NCBI GenBank assembly: GCA_031402225.1 | Contig: JANNSD010000034.1 | Location: 1 to 64,000 of the forward strand | From: JAGGAG01 sp031402225 | Lineage (GTDB): Bacteria; Gemmatimonadota; Gemmatimonadetes; Gemmatimonadales; GWC2-71-9 | Reading direction: 5' to 3' | DNA: 64,000 bases | Shown: positions 33,689 through 43,364 of the stretch, one piece after another | Position numbering within the stretch: the stretch's first letter is position 1 | How the letters are laid out: each line of letters opens with the position of its first letter | The notes under the pieces: model-generated | Seen by the model: only the letters and a program-made list of their open reading frames with translations | What the model was told of the DNA's origin: nothing | Database searches by the model: none | Made by a program: the position numbers and the translations under genes

Positions 33689-34126
33689 TCACCCGGCACG
33701 GGTCCAGGTCTGTGTCTTCCCGCCGACGCCTGCCTTCACCTTCACCTTGAGTGTCCCGTCCTTGTCCAGGCTCAGCTCGGCGTTGTAGCTCGATCCGCGC
33801 CTGGGCGCATAGATGCGGCATCCCGTCGCCTGGGTGGCGTCGCCGGTGCATCCGGTCAGGATATCAATGCCCATGAGGGACCGGGTGCGGAGGGAGGCGT
33901 CGCTGTTCTTGGCGTCGACGGCGGCGGGGTTCTTGAGCCAGGTCACCTTGCCGGTCCAGGCGCTGCCACTCTGGACGATGGTGACCTTGGAGCTGGAATC
34001 TTCAGTAAACCAGACGCCGGCGATGGACTGCGCGGCGCTGCGGGTCGTCGATGCCATCAGGATGCCGACCGAGAGCAGCGCCGCTCGTGACGTGAGGACG
34101 TGAAGACGTGAGGACGTGATGGTCAT
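33689..34126 (-). CDS. secreted DUF2147 protein
   Basis: A 145-residue exported protein. After the signal peptide the mature part reads SIAGVWFTEDSSSKVTIVQS and RSLMGIDILTG, standard for DUF2147 (a lipocalin-like family). ATG 34126 follows AGGAGGAAAC and overlaps the RND stop by four bases, so it is the fourth gene of the efflux operon. The first residues, TSSRLHVLTSR, are encoded by a tandem GACGTGA-type repeat. Confidence 0.8.
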   Translation of the reverse strand: MTITSSRLHVLTSRAALLSVGILMASTTRSAAQSIAGVWFTEDSSSKVTIVQSGSAWTGKVTWLKNPAAVDAKNSDASLRTRSLMGIDILTGCTGDATQATGCRIYAPRRGSSYNAELSLDKDGTLKVKVKAGVGGKTQTWTRAG

Positions 34127-37100
34127 GTTTCCTCCTTCGTTTCCCACTTGATGATTTTGAGGTCGAGGACGGCGATGGAATAGATGACGGGCACAAGAAT
34201 CAACGTGACCACGGTGGCGAAGAGGAGGCCGCCGATCTGGGCGTAGCAGAGTGGCTGCCAGAGCGGGCCGCCATGGAGCGCCAGCGGAAACAGCGCCAGC
34301 ACCGTGGCCAGCACCGTAATGAGCACCGGGCGCAGGCGCATGATACCAGCGTCGAGCAGTGAGTCCTCGAACGGCTCCCCCTTGGCGTGCATTTCCTCGA
34401 TGAAATCGAAGAGCACGATGACATGGCTCACGATGACGCCGATGAGGCTTACCATGCCCAGCAATGCCATGAACCCGAAGCTCGAGCGCATGACCCAGAG
34501 CGAGGCCAGGGCGGCGACGAGGCCGTAGGGCACGGCGGCGAAGACGATGAGCGGCTTCACCGCATTGCGGAACTGGAGCACGAGTGCCAGGTAGATCATG
34601 AACCCCGATATCGCCATGACGCCGAGGAGCTGGCCGAATCCCTCCGTGGTCTTGGCCTGTTCGCCGGACACGACCAGGGAGTATCCCGGCGGCAGGTTCC
34701 GCCCCAGCTCGGCGATCGGCTTCGCGACCTGGCTGTACACATCGGAGGGGAGCGCGCCGGGGACGGGGAAGGCGAAGACGGTCATCATCCGCACCTGGTC
34801 CTGTCGCCGGATGCGCTGGGTTTCCATGCCGTAGGTGATGTTCGCGACCTGGCCGATGGGAACCTTGTTCTTGTCCTCGGTCGAGAAGATGTAAAGGTTG
34901 CGCAGGTCGCTCAGCTCGGGGCGCTCGCGGGGCTGCAGGCGCGCCATGACCGGGATCTGCTTGTTGGCCTCGCGCAGCACGGCCACCTGGGTGCCGTTCA
35001 GCCCGGCCGCCGAGGAGGCGGCGACATCCTGGTTGGTGAGCCCGGCGAGATTGGCGCGATCAGGGTCCACGTCGATGCGGGTGACGAGGACGTCTTCCCT
35101 CCAGTCGTCGCGGATGCGCGCCGCCTTGGGCGAGGTACGAAGAATGTCCTTCACCTGGGTGGCGATCTGGCGCAGCACCAGGGTATTCGCGGCCTCGTCG
35201 CCCGCGGCCGCCGACGGTGCCACGATGCGCATGGCCACCGGATACTGCACCGGGTTGGTCTGCAGCTGCTGCACATCGATGATGGCACCGGGCACGCGTT
35301 CGGTGAGCGCCAGCTGCATCTGTCCCACGATGCGCGGGGTGATGTCCTTGTCCTTCACCTTGACGATGAGCTGGGCGTAGTTGAGCTGCTGCAGCTCGGG
35401 CGACACGGAAAACCAGAAGCGTGGCCCGCCGCCACCCACGAAGGCGGTGATCGACTCGAGGACGTCCGTGGGCTTGCCCTTCGTCGGGTGCTCCCGGCCG
35501 TACTGCGTCGCGACGTCGCGGATCACGGTCTCGGCCTCCCGCGCGACGTCGTTGGTGGTTGGAAGTGCCGCCGCGTTCCGGAGCCAGACGTCGACGTAGG
35601 AGAGGTACTGCACATCGTCGGGAAAGAAGGCGCGCGCGAGGTGGCGGTTGAAGAACCCGCCCAGGGCGAGGAACAGGAGCGAGCACGCGAACACCACGCG
35701 CCGGTGCTCGATGGCATACTTGCCCACCCGGTAGTACCAGCCGGTAAAGCCCTCGGTGCGGCGCTGCTCAATGGTGCGCTCCGCCTTCTTTGGCGCGCGC
35801 AGGATGTAATAGCCCAGCAGCGGAATGAACGTCATCGACACGATGCGCGAGGCGATGAGCGCGGAGGCCATGACGATGGGGAGGCTGTGGAGGAAGTCGC
35901 CCTGGTTGCCGCCGAGCAGCAGGAGCGGCAGGTAGGCCACGACGTTGGTGACGGTGGCAAAGAGGATCGCGGTGGCGAGCTTGGTGGGGCCCCACCACGC
36001 GGCCTGGATGGGCGGGTCGCCCGCCGCGAGGTCGCGCTTGATGGCGTCACCGGCCACCACGGGGTCGTCCACCAGCAGGCCCAGCGCCAGGATGAGCGTG
36101 GCCACCGAGACCTGCTGGAGGTCGATACCCAGCAGGTAGATCATGCCGAAGGTCATCGACAGCGTGATCGGGATGGCGAGCATCATGAGCAGGGCGGCGC
36201 GCCATTCCCAGAACCCGATGAGCGCCACGATCACCACCAGCACGATGGCCTCGTACAGCGCGTCCATGAAGAGGTCGAGGTTCTCCTTGACCTGCAGCGG
36301 CTGGTCGGAGGTGCGCTCGATCAGCAGGTCGGCGGGGAGGCGTCCGTGCATCGTGGCGAGGGCGGCGTCGATGTCCCGGCCGAACGCATCGATCTGCTCA
36401 CCGCTCCGCATCTGGATGCCGAGCGACACCGCCCGGAAGCGCTGCCAGTGTCCCTGCGCATCCTGGCGGGTGACGAAATTGAGGAAGCGGGGCGGCGTCT
36501 GGTAGCCACGATACATGTCCATGATGTCGCGGAGGTACACCGGCAGCCCCGACGAGGTGCGGGTCATGATGACGCCGCCGATCTCTCTCACATCCGTGAA
36601 CGAACCGGACGGCTGCACCTGCACGTTGATATCGCCGGCCTGGAAGAGGCCGCCCGGGATGGTGGTGTTCCGCGCGGTCAGGATGTCCTTGATGCTGGCG
36701 GGCTGGAGCTTGTACGCGGCGAGCTGCTCCTGCGAATAGCCGAGGAAGACCTGTTCCGGCAGCACGCCGGAGCGGAGGATCTTCGACACCTGCGGCACGC
36801 TCAGCAGCTGGCGCTGCAGGAGGTCGGTGAACTGGTCGAGCTCGCGATAGGTGTACTTGTCGCCGGGTGATGCGGTGAGGCGCGCGAGCGTCTCGGCGGT
36901 GTCGCGGATGACGACCGGCGGCCAGGCATCGGTATAGAAGCCACTGTAGCCCAGGCGGTTCTGCATGAAGTCCTGCAGGTACGCGACCAGCGCGGCATCA
37001 TCGGCACTGGTGGCGAGGTCAATCCCGACGAAGCCGGGGCCGCGCAGGGTCACGATGCTGCTGGCGAATGGCTCGGCGCGAACGGCTTGATCGAAGGTCT

Positions 37101-37773
37101 CGAGGGCCCGGTCCACAATGGCGGGGCTCACCGCCTGGGGCAGGGCAATGACGAGCGCGGCGCGAGGGTGGGCAGTCTCCGCCTTCACGCCCTTCCGCGC
37201 GCGCGCGATGGCGGCGGACAGATCCCGGGCGCGCAGCGACAGTTCGACAGCGCCTTCCTTCGGGCTTGCCACGGTGAGCAGGAGTGCGCTGGTTTCGCCG
37301 AAGCCACTGTTGAACTGGATCGGTCCCGCGCCCTGTGGCAGGCTGGAATTGATCGCGGCGAGCTTCAGGTTGATGTCGTTGAATTCCTTCTCGGGATCCG
37401 TCACGCTCTCGGAGAGCTGGATCTGGACGATGGAGACGCCGGGAAGGGTGAGCGACTTGATGCCAAAGTCGCCGGCTCCGGAGGGATGAATGACCGAACT
37501 CTGTGCGGCGGTGGCCTCGACCTGGCGGGTGACGAGCTGCTCGATTTCCTCGGCGGAGGTGCCGGGCCAGGGCGTGACCGCTGTGGCCACGCGCACCGGA
37601 ATGGCGGGGTCCTTCAGCTTGGGCATCGCCCGGTAGCCGTAGAGGCCCCAGGTGAGGACCGTCGCGAGGAGGACCCACGAGATGTGCCGGTTCTCGACAA
37701 AAAACCGGGCGGTGTTGTGGGTGTTCTTCTCCTTCTCGAGCAGTTGCCGCTCGCGCTCCTCCGCTGCTCCCAC
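34123..37773 (-). CDS. RND-family efflux transporter, inner-membrane pump
   Basis: A 1216-residue pump, long for the AcrB/MexF/CzcA superfamily. Helix 1 (HISWVLLATVLTWGLYGYRA), porter domain, then the conserved SMTFGMIYLLGIDLQQVSVA and ALGLLVDDPVVAGDAI helix-4 region; the second half repeats the layout. The helix-4 pattern has VDDP where two Asp relay protons in relatives. The start is a GTG at 37773, six bases after the MFP stop. It is part of a complete tripartite operon with MFP and TolC genes. The first 25 residues are a charged coil, unusual for the family. The substrate cannot be predicted. Confidence 0.9.
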   Translation of the reverse strand: MGAAEERERQLLEKEKNTHNTARFFVENRHISWVLLATVLTWGLYGYRAMPKLKDPAIPVRVATAVTPWPGTSAEEIEQLVTRQVEATAAQSSVIHPSGAGDFGIKSLTLPGVSIVQIQLSESVTDPEKEFNDINLKLAAINSSLPQGAGPIQFNSGFGETSALLLTVASPKEGAVELSLRARDLSAAIARARKGVKAETAHPRAALVIALPQAVSPAIVDRALETFDQAVRAEPFASSIVTLRGPGFVGIDLATSADDAALVAYLQDFMQNRLGYSGFYTDAWPPVVIRDTAETLARLTASPGDKYTYRELDQFTDLLQRQLLSVPQVSKILRSGVLPEQVFLGYSQEQLAAYKLQPASIKDILTARNTTIPGGLFQAGDINVQVQPSGSFTDVREIGGVIMTRTSSGLPVYLRDIMDMYRGYQTPPRFLNFVTRQDAQGHWQRFRAVSLGIQMRSGEQIDAFGRDIDAALATMHGRLPADLLIERTSDQPLQVKENLDLFMDALYEAIVLVVIVALIGFWEWRAALLMMLAIPITLSMTFGMIYLLGIDLQQVSVATLILALGLLVDDPVVAGDAIKRDLAAGDPPIQAAWWGPTKLATAILFATVTNVVAYLPLLLLGGNQGDFLHSLPIVMASALIASRIVSMTFIPLLGYYILRAPKKAERTIEQRRTEGFTGWYYRVGKYAIEHRRVVFACSLLFLALGGFFNRHLARAFFPDDVQYLSYVDVWLRNAAALPTTNDVAREAETVIRDVATQYGREHPTKGKPTDVLESITAFVGGGGPRFWFSVSPELQQLNYAQLIVKVKDKDITPRIVGQMQLALTERVPGAIIDVQQLQTNPVQYPVAMRIVAPSAAAGDEAANTLVLRQIATQVKDILRTSPKAARIRDDWREDVLVTRIDVDPDRANLAGLTNQDVAASSAAGLNGTQVAVLREANKQIPVMARLQPRERPELSDLRNLYIFSTEDKNKVPIGQVANITYGMETQRIRRQDQVRMMTVFAFPVPGALPSDVYSQVAKPIAELGRNLPPGYSLVVSGEQAKTTEGFGQLLGVMAISGFMIYLALVLQFRNAVKPLIVFAAVPYGLVAALASLWVMRSSFGFMALLGMVSLIGVIVSHVIVLFDFIEEMHAKGEPFEDSLLDAGIMRLRPVLITVLATVLALFPLALHGGPLWQPLCYAQIGGLLFATVVTLILVPVIYSIAVLDLKIIKWETKEET

Positions 37774-37779
37774 GACGCG

Positions 37780-38952
37780 CTACTGGATGGGCCGGACGGC
37801 GTCACCGTCCCGCACGATGGTGGCGCCCGTGGTGATGACGCGCGCGCCGGCCTCGAGGCCGGCGGTGACGATCACGGAGTTGCCGACGACCTGACCCAGC
37901 TCCACTGGCTTGAGCCGGGCGACGTCCTTCTTGCCGTCGCTGTCCACGATGAAGACGGCGTAGCCGGTATCGCCCGGGGACTTCTGCACCACGGCGGCGA
38001 GCGGCACCGCCACCGCTTCTGCGTGCGCGGTCGCGGGGCCGGTCCGGCCGGGCACCTCGAGGGATGCCACCATGCCATCGCGGAGCGCGCCGTCGGCGTT
38101 CTTCACCGAGACCTCGATTTCGCTGACGCGGGTGTTGGCGTCGGCGGAGGGTGCGATCGCGGTGATGGTGCCGGTGAAGATCCTGCCGGGTACCGACGCG
38201 GTGGTGAGGCGCATCTTGCTGCCCATGACGACGCTGCCGAGGGTGACGTCGGGCACGCCGAAGACGACCTTCACATAGGAGACGTCGGCGAGGACGAAGC
38301 CGGTGGTGCCGGGACCGACCAGGTCGCCAACCTCGATCTTGCGTTGCAACAACACGCCGTTCATCGGGGCAATGAGGGTGGCGTACCCGAGATTGGTCTG
38401 GGCCTCGTTGAGCTGGGCGCGCGCGCCGTCGACGGCTGCCTTGTCGGTTTCGTATTCCTGCTTCGCCGAGTCGTAATCGGGACCGGTGATGCTGTTGGTG
38501 GCCTGGAGGTTGGTGGCGCGGCGGAAGTCGTTGGTGGCCTTCTCGAGCGCGGCGTTGGCCTTGTCGAGGTTGGCCTGGGCCTTCGTGACGTTGTCGACGT
38601 AGTCGGTGTCGCGCACCCTGGCGAGCAGGGAGCCACTGGACACGACATCGCCCTGCTGCAGGTCTCGCTGGCGGCCGTCGGCGCCCTTCACCTGACGGAT
38701 GGCGTCGACGTAGCCGTTCACCTTGAAGGCGACGTCCACCTGGGCACGGGGGATGACATTGGCGGAGTAGCGGATGCCGTTGGTGCCGGAGGCGGTGGTG
38801 GCCTGCTGTGTACGAACTGGAATTCCAGAGGGAGCGGCTGGGGGCTTTGGGGTGCAGGCAACAAGCAGCAGCAGAACGCTGGTCGTGAGTCGTGAGTCGT
38901 GAGTCGTGAACGCACGAGTCGTGAGTCGTGAGGCGTGAGTCGTGAGGGTCAT
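37780..38952 (-). CDS. RND periplasmic adaptor (membrane fusion protein)
   Basis: A 390-residue HlyD/MFP-family lipoprotein: VLLLLVACTPKPP gives the lipobox, then barrel-sandwich hybrid halves around a coiled-coil hairpin (VTKAQANLDKANAALEKATN). LIAPMNGVLLQRKIEVGDLV is the second lipoyl half. Its first 25 residues are encoded by heptamer repeats (see 38877). It overlaps the TolC gene stop by four bases. Confidence 0.88.
   Translation of the reverse strand: MTLTTHASRLTTRAFTTHDSRLTTSVLLLLVACTPKPPAAPSGIPVRTQQATTASGTNGIRYSANVIPRAQVDVAFKVNGYVDAIRQVKGADGRQRDLQQGDVVSSGSLLARVRDTDYVDNVTKAQANLDKANAALEKATNDFRRATNLQATNSITGPDYDSAKQEYETDKAAVDGARAQLNEAQTNLGYATLIAPMNGVLLQRKIEVGDLVGPGTTGFVLADVSYVKVVFGVPDVTLGSVVMGSKMRLTTASVPGRIFTGTITAIAPSADANTRVSEIEVSVKNADGALRDGMVASLEVPGRTGPATAHAEAVAVPLAAVVQKSPGDTGYAVFIVDSDGKKDVARLKPVELGQVVGNSVIVTAGLEAGARVITTGATIVRDGDAVRPIQ
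38877..38945. repeat. tandem GTGAGTC heptamers inside the MFP signal peptide
   Basis: About eight copies of a GTCGTGA/GTGAGTC heptamer with small interruptions, read in the MFP frame as TTHDSRLTT-type residues. Copy number is probably variable. Confidence 0.75.
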
Positions 38953-40325
38953 GTCTGGCCCAGTGCCTTGTCGAGTTGCGCCTGGGCGTTGTACGCCGAG
39001 AGGATGGCGTCGGCGTGCTGGGTGTTGGCCTCGGCCAACTCCGATTCAGCCTGGAGGACGTCCTTGAGCAGGACGGCCTGCTCCTTGTACTGGTTGGTGA
39101 GCACGCGAAGCTTCTCCGTGGCGGCGGCCTGGCTGATTTCGGTGACCTTCACCATCTCCTGGGCTTCCTCGAGTTCGCGAATGCGGCTGTCCACCTCGAT
39201 GGTAACCTGTGCCTTGGTGTCATCGAGGTCGTTCGCCGCCTGGGTGATGTCGGCCTTCTTCTTCGTGAGGTCGTTGCTCTTCCGGCCCCAGTCCCAGATG
39301 TCCCAGCGCAGCTGCAGCCCGACGATCCAGTTGGTGGGCGGGACGAAGTCGACGTTGAAGAGCTGCGTCAGCTGCATGACCAGGTTGAGCGTCGGGAGGT
39401 AGTCGGCGCGGGTGATGCGCGCGCCGGTCTGCGCCTGCTGCAGCTTGTAGAGCTTTTCCTGCACTTCAGGTCGCTGCACCACCGCGATCGACTCGGCGTC
39501 GGCCATCGAGGGGTAGCCGGAGCGGGCGGCGGGGGGCTCCTCGCTGACGCGGAACGGTGTCTTGGTGTCGCGTCCCAGGAGGTTGTTCAGCCGTTGCTTC
39601 TGGGTGATGAGGGCGTTCTTCTGGGTGCGCGCGCTATGCTCGGCCCGGGCCAGCCGTGCCTGGGTATCGAGTAGTTCGTACTCCTGCGCCACATCCTGCT
39701 TTACGTAGTTGTCCACCAGCTTCACCAGCTCGCGATAGAATGCGATGCTCGCGAGGGTGGCTTGCAGGGTGTTCTCGGTCTTGAGGATCTCGTAATACTG
39801 TGACTTGACCGACTTGACGACATCCTGCTGCCGGGCGCGGAGGCCCTGGACCGAGATGGAGTCTTCCACCTCGGCCTGATCGATGAGGAGGCCGGTGCGA
39901 TGGAGCTGCAGCAGCGGCTGGGAGACGCCGATGGATGCGGTGGCGAAGAATCCGTCGATGGAGCCGATGGTGGTGTCCTGCCCCGGGATCGGGCCGATGA
40001 CCGGATAGTCACCGAAGGCACCACCGGGCACCGTAAAGGGCTGCTCCAGGATGCTGTAGTTCGCATTGCCGTCGAGGTTGAGGATGGGGAGCCGGTGGGT
40101 CTTGATGGCGCTGACGGTTGCCGCGGACTTGGTGACGCCGAGTGTGGCATTGACGACGCCGTAGTTGCCCTTGAGGGCCAGGGAGATGGCCTCGTCGAGG
40201 GTGAGGATGGGGGCCGCAAGGGAATACTCCTGCTGCGCCCCGGCAGGGCGCGCGAAGGCGGCGAGGAGCAGTGCAGCACAGGTGGCACGCCAGATGTGGC
40301 GAATGCTCAAGGGATTTCGTGGCAT
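38949..40325 (-). CDS. TolC-family outer-membrane efflux protein
   Basis: A 458-residue protein with a signal peptide (ALLLAAFARPAGAQ) and two repeats of TolC helices, for example TLDEAISLALKGNYGV and SGYPSMADAESIAVVQRPEV, with long coiled coils. ATG 40325 is chosen from the signal peptide; no strong Shine-Dalgarno is seen. It is the first gene of the tolC-MFP-RND-DUF2147 operon. Confidence 0.85.
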   Translation of the reverse strand: MPRNPLSIRHIWRATCAALLLAAFARPAGAQQEYSLAAPILTLDEAISLALKGNYGVVNATLGVTKSAATVSAIKTHRLPILNLDGNANYSILEQPFTVPGGAFGDYPVIGPIPGQDTTIGSIDGFFATASIGVSQPLLQLHRTGLLIDQAEVEDSISVQGLRARQQDVVKSVKSQYYEILKTENTLQATLASIAFYRELVKLVDNYVKQDVAQEYELLDTQARLARAEHSARTQKNALITQKQRLNNLLGRDTKTPFRVSEEPPAARSGYPSMADAESIAVVQRPEVQEKLYKLQQAQTGARITRADYLPTLNLVMQLTQLFNVDFVPPTNWIVGLQLRWDIWDWGRKSNDLTKKKADITQAANDLDDTKAQVTIEVDSRIRELEEAQEMVKVTEISQAAATEKLRVLTNQYKEQAVLLKDVLQAESELAEANTQHADAILSAYNAQAQLDKALGQT

Positions 40326-40424
40326 GAGGGAGAACAGAGTGTTCCAGCGAATGTACGGCGAGACTTGGAGGGGGGGAAGGCACGTCCCCGGGCGAGCTGA
40401 ACATGTCACTGGCGCTGAGCGCAT

Positions 40425-40502
40425 CTTCGGAGCCACACCCGTTCGACGCGCTCATTTGCATCGGTGCCGGCGGAGCCACACCCGTTCGACACGCTTCCCT
40501 CA
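40425..40502. repeat. two copies of an interspersed GGAGCCACACCCG repeat
   Basis: Copies near 40425-40456 and 40470-40502 share CGGAGCCACACCCGTTCGAC and a CGC-rich end, separated by CATTTGCATCGGTGCCGG. A third copy lies at 42793-42834. They flank the TPR gene. Confidence 0.75.
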
Positions 40503-40529
40503 TGACGGTTGGAGGTTCGGGACTGCGCA

Positions 40530-42677
40530 ATGAGTGGTATGGCCCATTTCAGAATGCTGCCCGTCCTTATTGTCCTCCTGGGCGCGCGACCGCTGCGCGG
40601 GCAGGACGTTGCGTACCTGGCGGAAGTGCCGACGGCGCAACAGGTAGCGCAGGGACTGGCGGTGGCATCGCCGCGGGAGACGGCGGCGCGGCGGTATGCG
40701 GCGCTGTTTGCGCTGGGCAACCTGGTGGGGTCGGGCGCGGGCGCGGCACCGTCGTCCCAGGCACTGGAGCGGATCGCGTCGTTCACCAGCATGAAGAACC
40801 AGGTGTATGAGGCGGAGAAGCAGCGGGACCCAACGCCCTACCTGCTGGAGCGGTGCAGCCAGGCGTACTCAGAGAGCCCGGAGTTCCAGCGGGAGCTGCT
40901 GGACCTCTACTTCACGCCGGGTTGGCAGGCGACGTACGGGCCGCGGCTGGACCCACGGCGGTGGAAGGCGCCGCTGGCGATGGCGCCAGGCGTCAAGGTG
41001 ACGGCGGCGTCGATGTCACCCCCGATGGTGGAGGAGTGCGGGAGCGCACCGGCGGCGGCCGCACCGCGAGCCGCGGTCGCCGCCGCGCCGAGCAATGATC
41101 CGGTGGAAAAGCAGCGGGCTGAGGCGAGGGCGATTCTGAAGGCGGGTGACACCGTCCGCGCACTCGATGCCTACAAGCGGATGGTGTCGGCGTATCCATC
41201 GCGGCCTGAGGGCTACGTGGGACTGGGGTACATCCACGTCTCACAGCACCAGTACGCGCTCGCGCTCCCGGCATGGCAGAGGGCGGCGGACCTCGACCCG
41301 GCTGATGCCTTCAGCCTCTACATGGTGGGCGCGTCGTACGTGAACCTCAGGCGGTATGAGGAGGCGGTGGCTGTGTTGCGTACCGTGACGCGCATGAAGG
41401 CCACGCCAGATGTCCTCACGTGGGCGCACTACTCGCTCGGCTTCGCGTACGTGAAGCTGGGACAGCGTGAAAGCGCGATGGAGTCGTACCGCGCCCTCGC
41501 GGTGCTGGATACGGTCTGGGCGAGCAAGCTCGCGGTGGAACTCAATGCGCCCCCGAGGGCCGCGAACGGCGCAGCGGCGGCGGCAGCGTTGCCGTCGGAG
41601 CGACCGGCCGGGCCGCTGGCGGCCTCCGGTATGTCCTATCTCAGCACGGGCGATACCGCTCGTGCGCTCGAAGCGTTCAAGGCGTCGGTTGCCGCGCAGC
41701 CGCCAGACCTGATTGGCTATATCGGTCTGGGCAGGATCTACGCGGCCCGGAAACAAGATTCGCTGTCGGTACAGGCATGGCAGCGGGCCGCTGCGCTGGC
41801 GCCGACTGACTGGAGTGTGCTCTTCGCCCTGGGAGTGGCCTCGAAGCGGGTGAATTCGTATGCGGAGGCTCGCGACGCATACCTGAAGTCCATTCGCCTG
41901 AAGCCGCCACCGGAGATCGTCGGCCATGTCTACAAGGGGCTGGGATTCACCTACCTCGAACTCGGCCAGCGCGACAGTGCGATCGCGGTATACCGCACGC
42001 TTGTACCGATTGACTCCTTGCGCGCCAACGAGCTCGCCGCGCGCATCAATGCAGCGGGACCGGCGGCGACTGCTGCCGCCGCCAAGCCAGCACCGCCGAG
42101 CGCGGAAGTGGAGGCGCTGAGGGCGGAGGGCAAGAAGTACTACGAGGCCGAGGACTACGTGAAGGCCCGCGCGTCATACGAGAAGCTGCTGCGCCAGAGC
42201 CCCAATGACGGCTGGGCACTGTATGACCTCGGCTTGAGCCTCCTGATGGTGGAGGGATACAGCGAGACTGACTCCGACTCCATGCTGGCGGTGTGGAGGC
42301 GCGCGGTCGCGCTGGATCCCACTGACACCGAGTTGCTCCTGTTGCTGGGCGATGCGATGTACACCTTTGACCCGGATGTTGCGATTGAGGCACTCGAGCG
42401 GGTGCTCGCGCTCAGCCCCGATGCGTCAACTCAGGCGCGCGCGCACGCCACGCTGGGATGGAACTACTACTTCTACATGATGACCAAGAGCGCCGAGGTG
42501 GAGTTCAAGGCGGCGATACGCCTCGATCCGGCAAACGATCGGTACCTTCATGCTCTTGGAATCAACTATGCCAAGTCGGGCCAGAAGGACGCTGCAATGG
42601 CGGTGTTCCGGCAGCTGACGACGAGGAACCAGAAGATGGCGCAGGCGCTCTTTGCCGAGATCAATAAGAAGGATTAG
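40530..42677 (+). CDS. exported TPR-repeat protein
   Basis: A 715-residue protein with a signal sequence (MLPVLIVLLGARPLRGQ) followed by an Ala-rich region and many tetratricopeptide units, for example GYVGLGYIHVSQHQYALALP and YTFDPDVAIEALERVLALSP. The C-terminal third is the best TPR run. It probably acts as a periplasmic scaffold. ATG 40530 is preferred over 40509, which would lengthen the charged N-terminus. Interspersed repeats flank the gene on both sides, suggesting mobility or duplication. Confidence 0.75.
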   Translation: MSGMAHFRMLPVLIVLLGARPLRGQDVAYLAEVPTAQQVAQGLAVASPRETAARRYAALFALGNLVGSGAGAAPSSQALERIASFTSMKNQVYEAEKQRDPTPYLLERCSQAYSESPEFQRELLDLYFTPGWQATYGPRLDPRRWKAPLAMAPGVKVTAASMSPPMVEECGSAPAAAAPRAAVAAAPSNDPVEKQRAEARAILKAGDTVRALDAYKRMVSAYPSRPEGYVGLGYIHVSQHQYALALPAWQRAADLDPADAFSLYMVGASYVNLRRYEEAVAVLRTVTRMKATPDVLTWAHYSLGFAYVKLGQRESAMESYRALAVLDTVWASKLAVELNAPPRAANGAAAAAALPSERPAGPLAASGMSYLSTGDTARALEAFKASVAAQPPDLIGYIGLGRIYAARKQDSLSVQAWQRAAALAPTDWSVLFALGVASKRVNSYAEARDAYLKSIRLKPPPEIVGHVYKGLGFTYLELGQRDSAIAVYRTLVPIDSLRANELAARINAAGPAATAAAAKPAPPSAEVEALRAEGKKYYEAEDYVKARASYEKLLRQSPNDGWALYDLGLSLLMVEGYSETDSDSMLAVWRRAVALDPTDTELLLLLGDAMYTFDPDVAIEALERVLALSPDASTQARAHATLGWNYYFYMMTKSAEVEFKAAIRLDPANDRYLHALGINYAKSGQKDAAMAVFRQLTTRNQKMAQALFAEINKKD

Positions 42678-42792
42678 GACGGGTCGGCGGGTTCGGGCGG
42701 GTCGGTGCTTGGCGCGTCGACCGGGGTGGCTCCTCAGGCACTCGTGCTGGCTGAAATGGAGGCTCCTGGCAGACGCGACCGCCAGCAATAGT

Positions 42793-42834
42793 GCCTTCGG
42801 AGCCACACCCGCTCGACGCGCTTCCATTGCTCAT
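42793..42834. repeat. third copy of the GGAGCCACACCCG interspersed repeat
   Basis: TTCGGAGCCACACCCG then CTCGACGCGCTTCC, in the same orientation as the pair before the TPR gene. It overlaps the end of the DinB gene. Confidence 0.75.
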
Positions 42835-43364
42835 CGCTCGCGGTCCTTCAGGACTGGCAGGAATTCCCTCCACGGCCCGACATCCTCCGCATAGTGCTTC
42901 GCCATGACGCGGGCGACCTGGGCGATGTGGCCGAGGTCGTGGGCGACCCAGGTGGCGAGGAGCTGGCGCAGGGTGACGGCGCCGAGTGTGGGGTGTTCGC
43001 CGCGGAGATCGAGCTCGGCGGCGGAGAGGCTCCAGGAGTGAAGCAGCGCGAGGTTCGTGGCCCGGAGGCGGGCAAACTCGTCGAGCAGGGTATCGAGCGC
43101 ACGACCGGCGTTGCGCTCGCGGTGGCGGAACCGGTCGTACGGGGCAAACGCAGCGTCGTCGAGGTTGAGGATGATGAGGGCGCGGGGGATCCAGTCAGTT
43201 TCCTCGCCATCGATGAGGTGGCCGACGACATCGAAGGGGCTGAAGGAATCGCCGCCCTCGGTGGCGTGGGCCAGGGCCGGGTCGATGCCCTGCAGGAGTG
43301 CCTGCAGCACATGCGGGGTGCGGCGCAGCACGTCGGATGCCGTGTGCGGCAGGCGTGAACTCAA
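42831..43364 (-). CDS. DinB-like four-helix protein
   Basis: A 177-residue protein with the DinB/YfiT metal-site layout: a His in DVVGHLIDGEETDWI and a C-terminal HxxxH-like pair in WVAHDLGHIAQV. Such proteins are putative thiol-dependent enzymes. The start is probably TTG 43364, overlapping the methyltransferase stop as TTGA; the frame is open far upstream but only shadows that gene. Confidence 0.75.
   Translation of the reverse strand: MSSRLPHTASDVLRRTPHVLQALLQGIDPALAHATEGGDSFSPFDVVGHLIDGEETDWIPRALIILNLDDAAFAPYDRFRHRERNAGRALDTLLDEFARLRATNLALLHSWSLSAAELDLRGEHPTLGAVTLRQLLATWVAHDLGHIAQVARVMAKHYAEDVGPWREFLPVLKDRER

Noticed and set aside
34387..36870. Plus-strand open frame of over 800 codons across the RND gene
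   Set aside because: Antisense shadow of a complete RND pump; low-complexity His/Glu/Asp/Gly composition.
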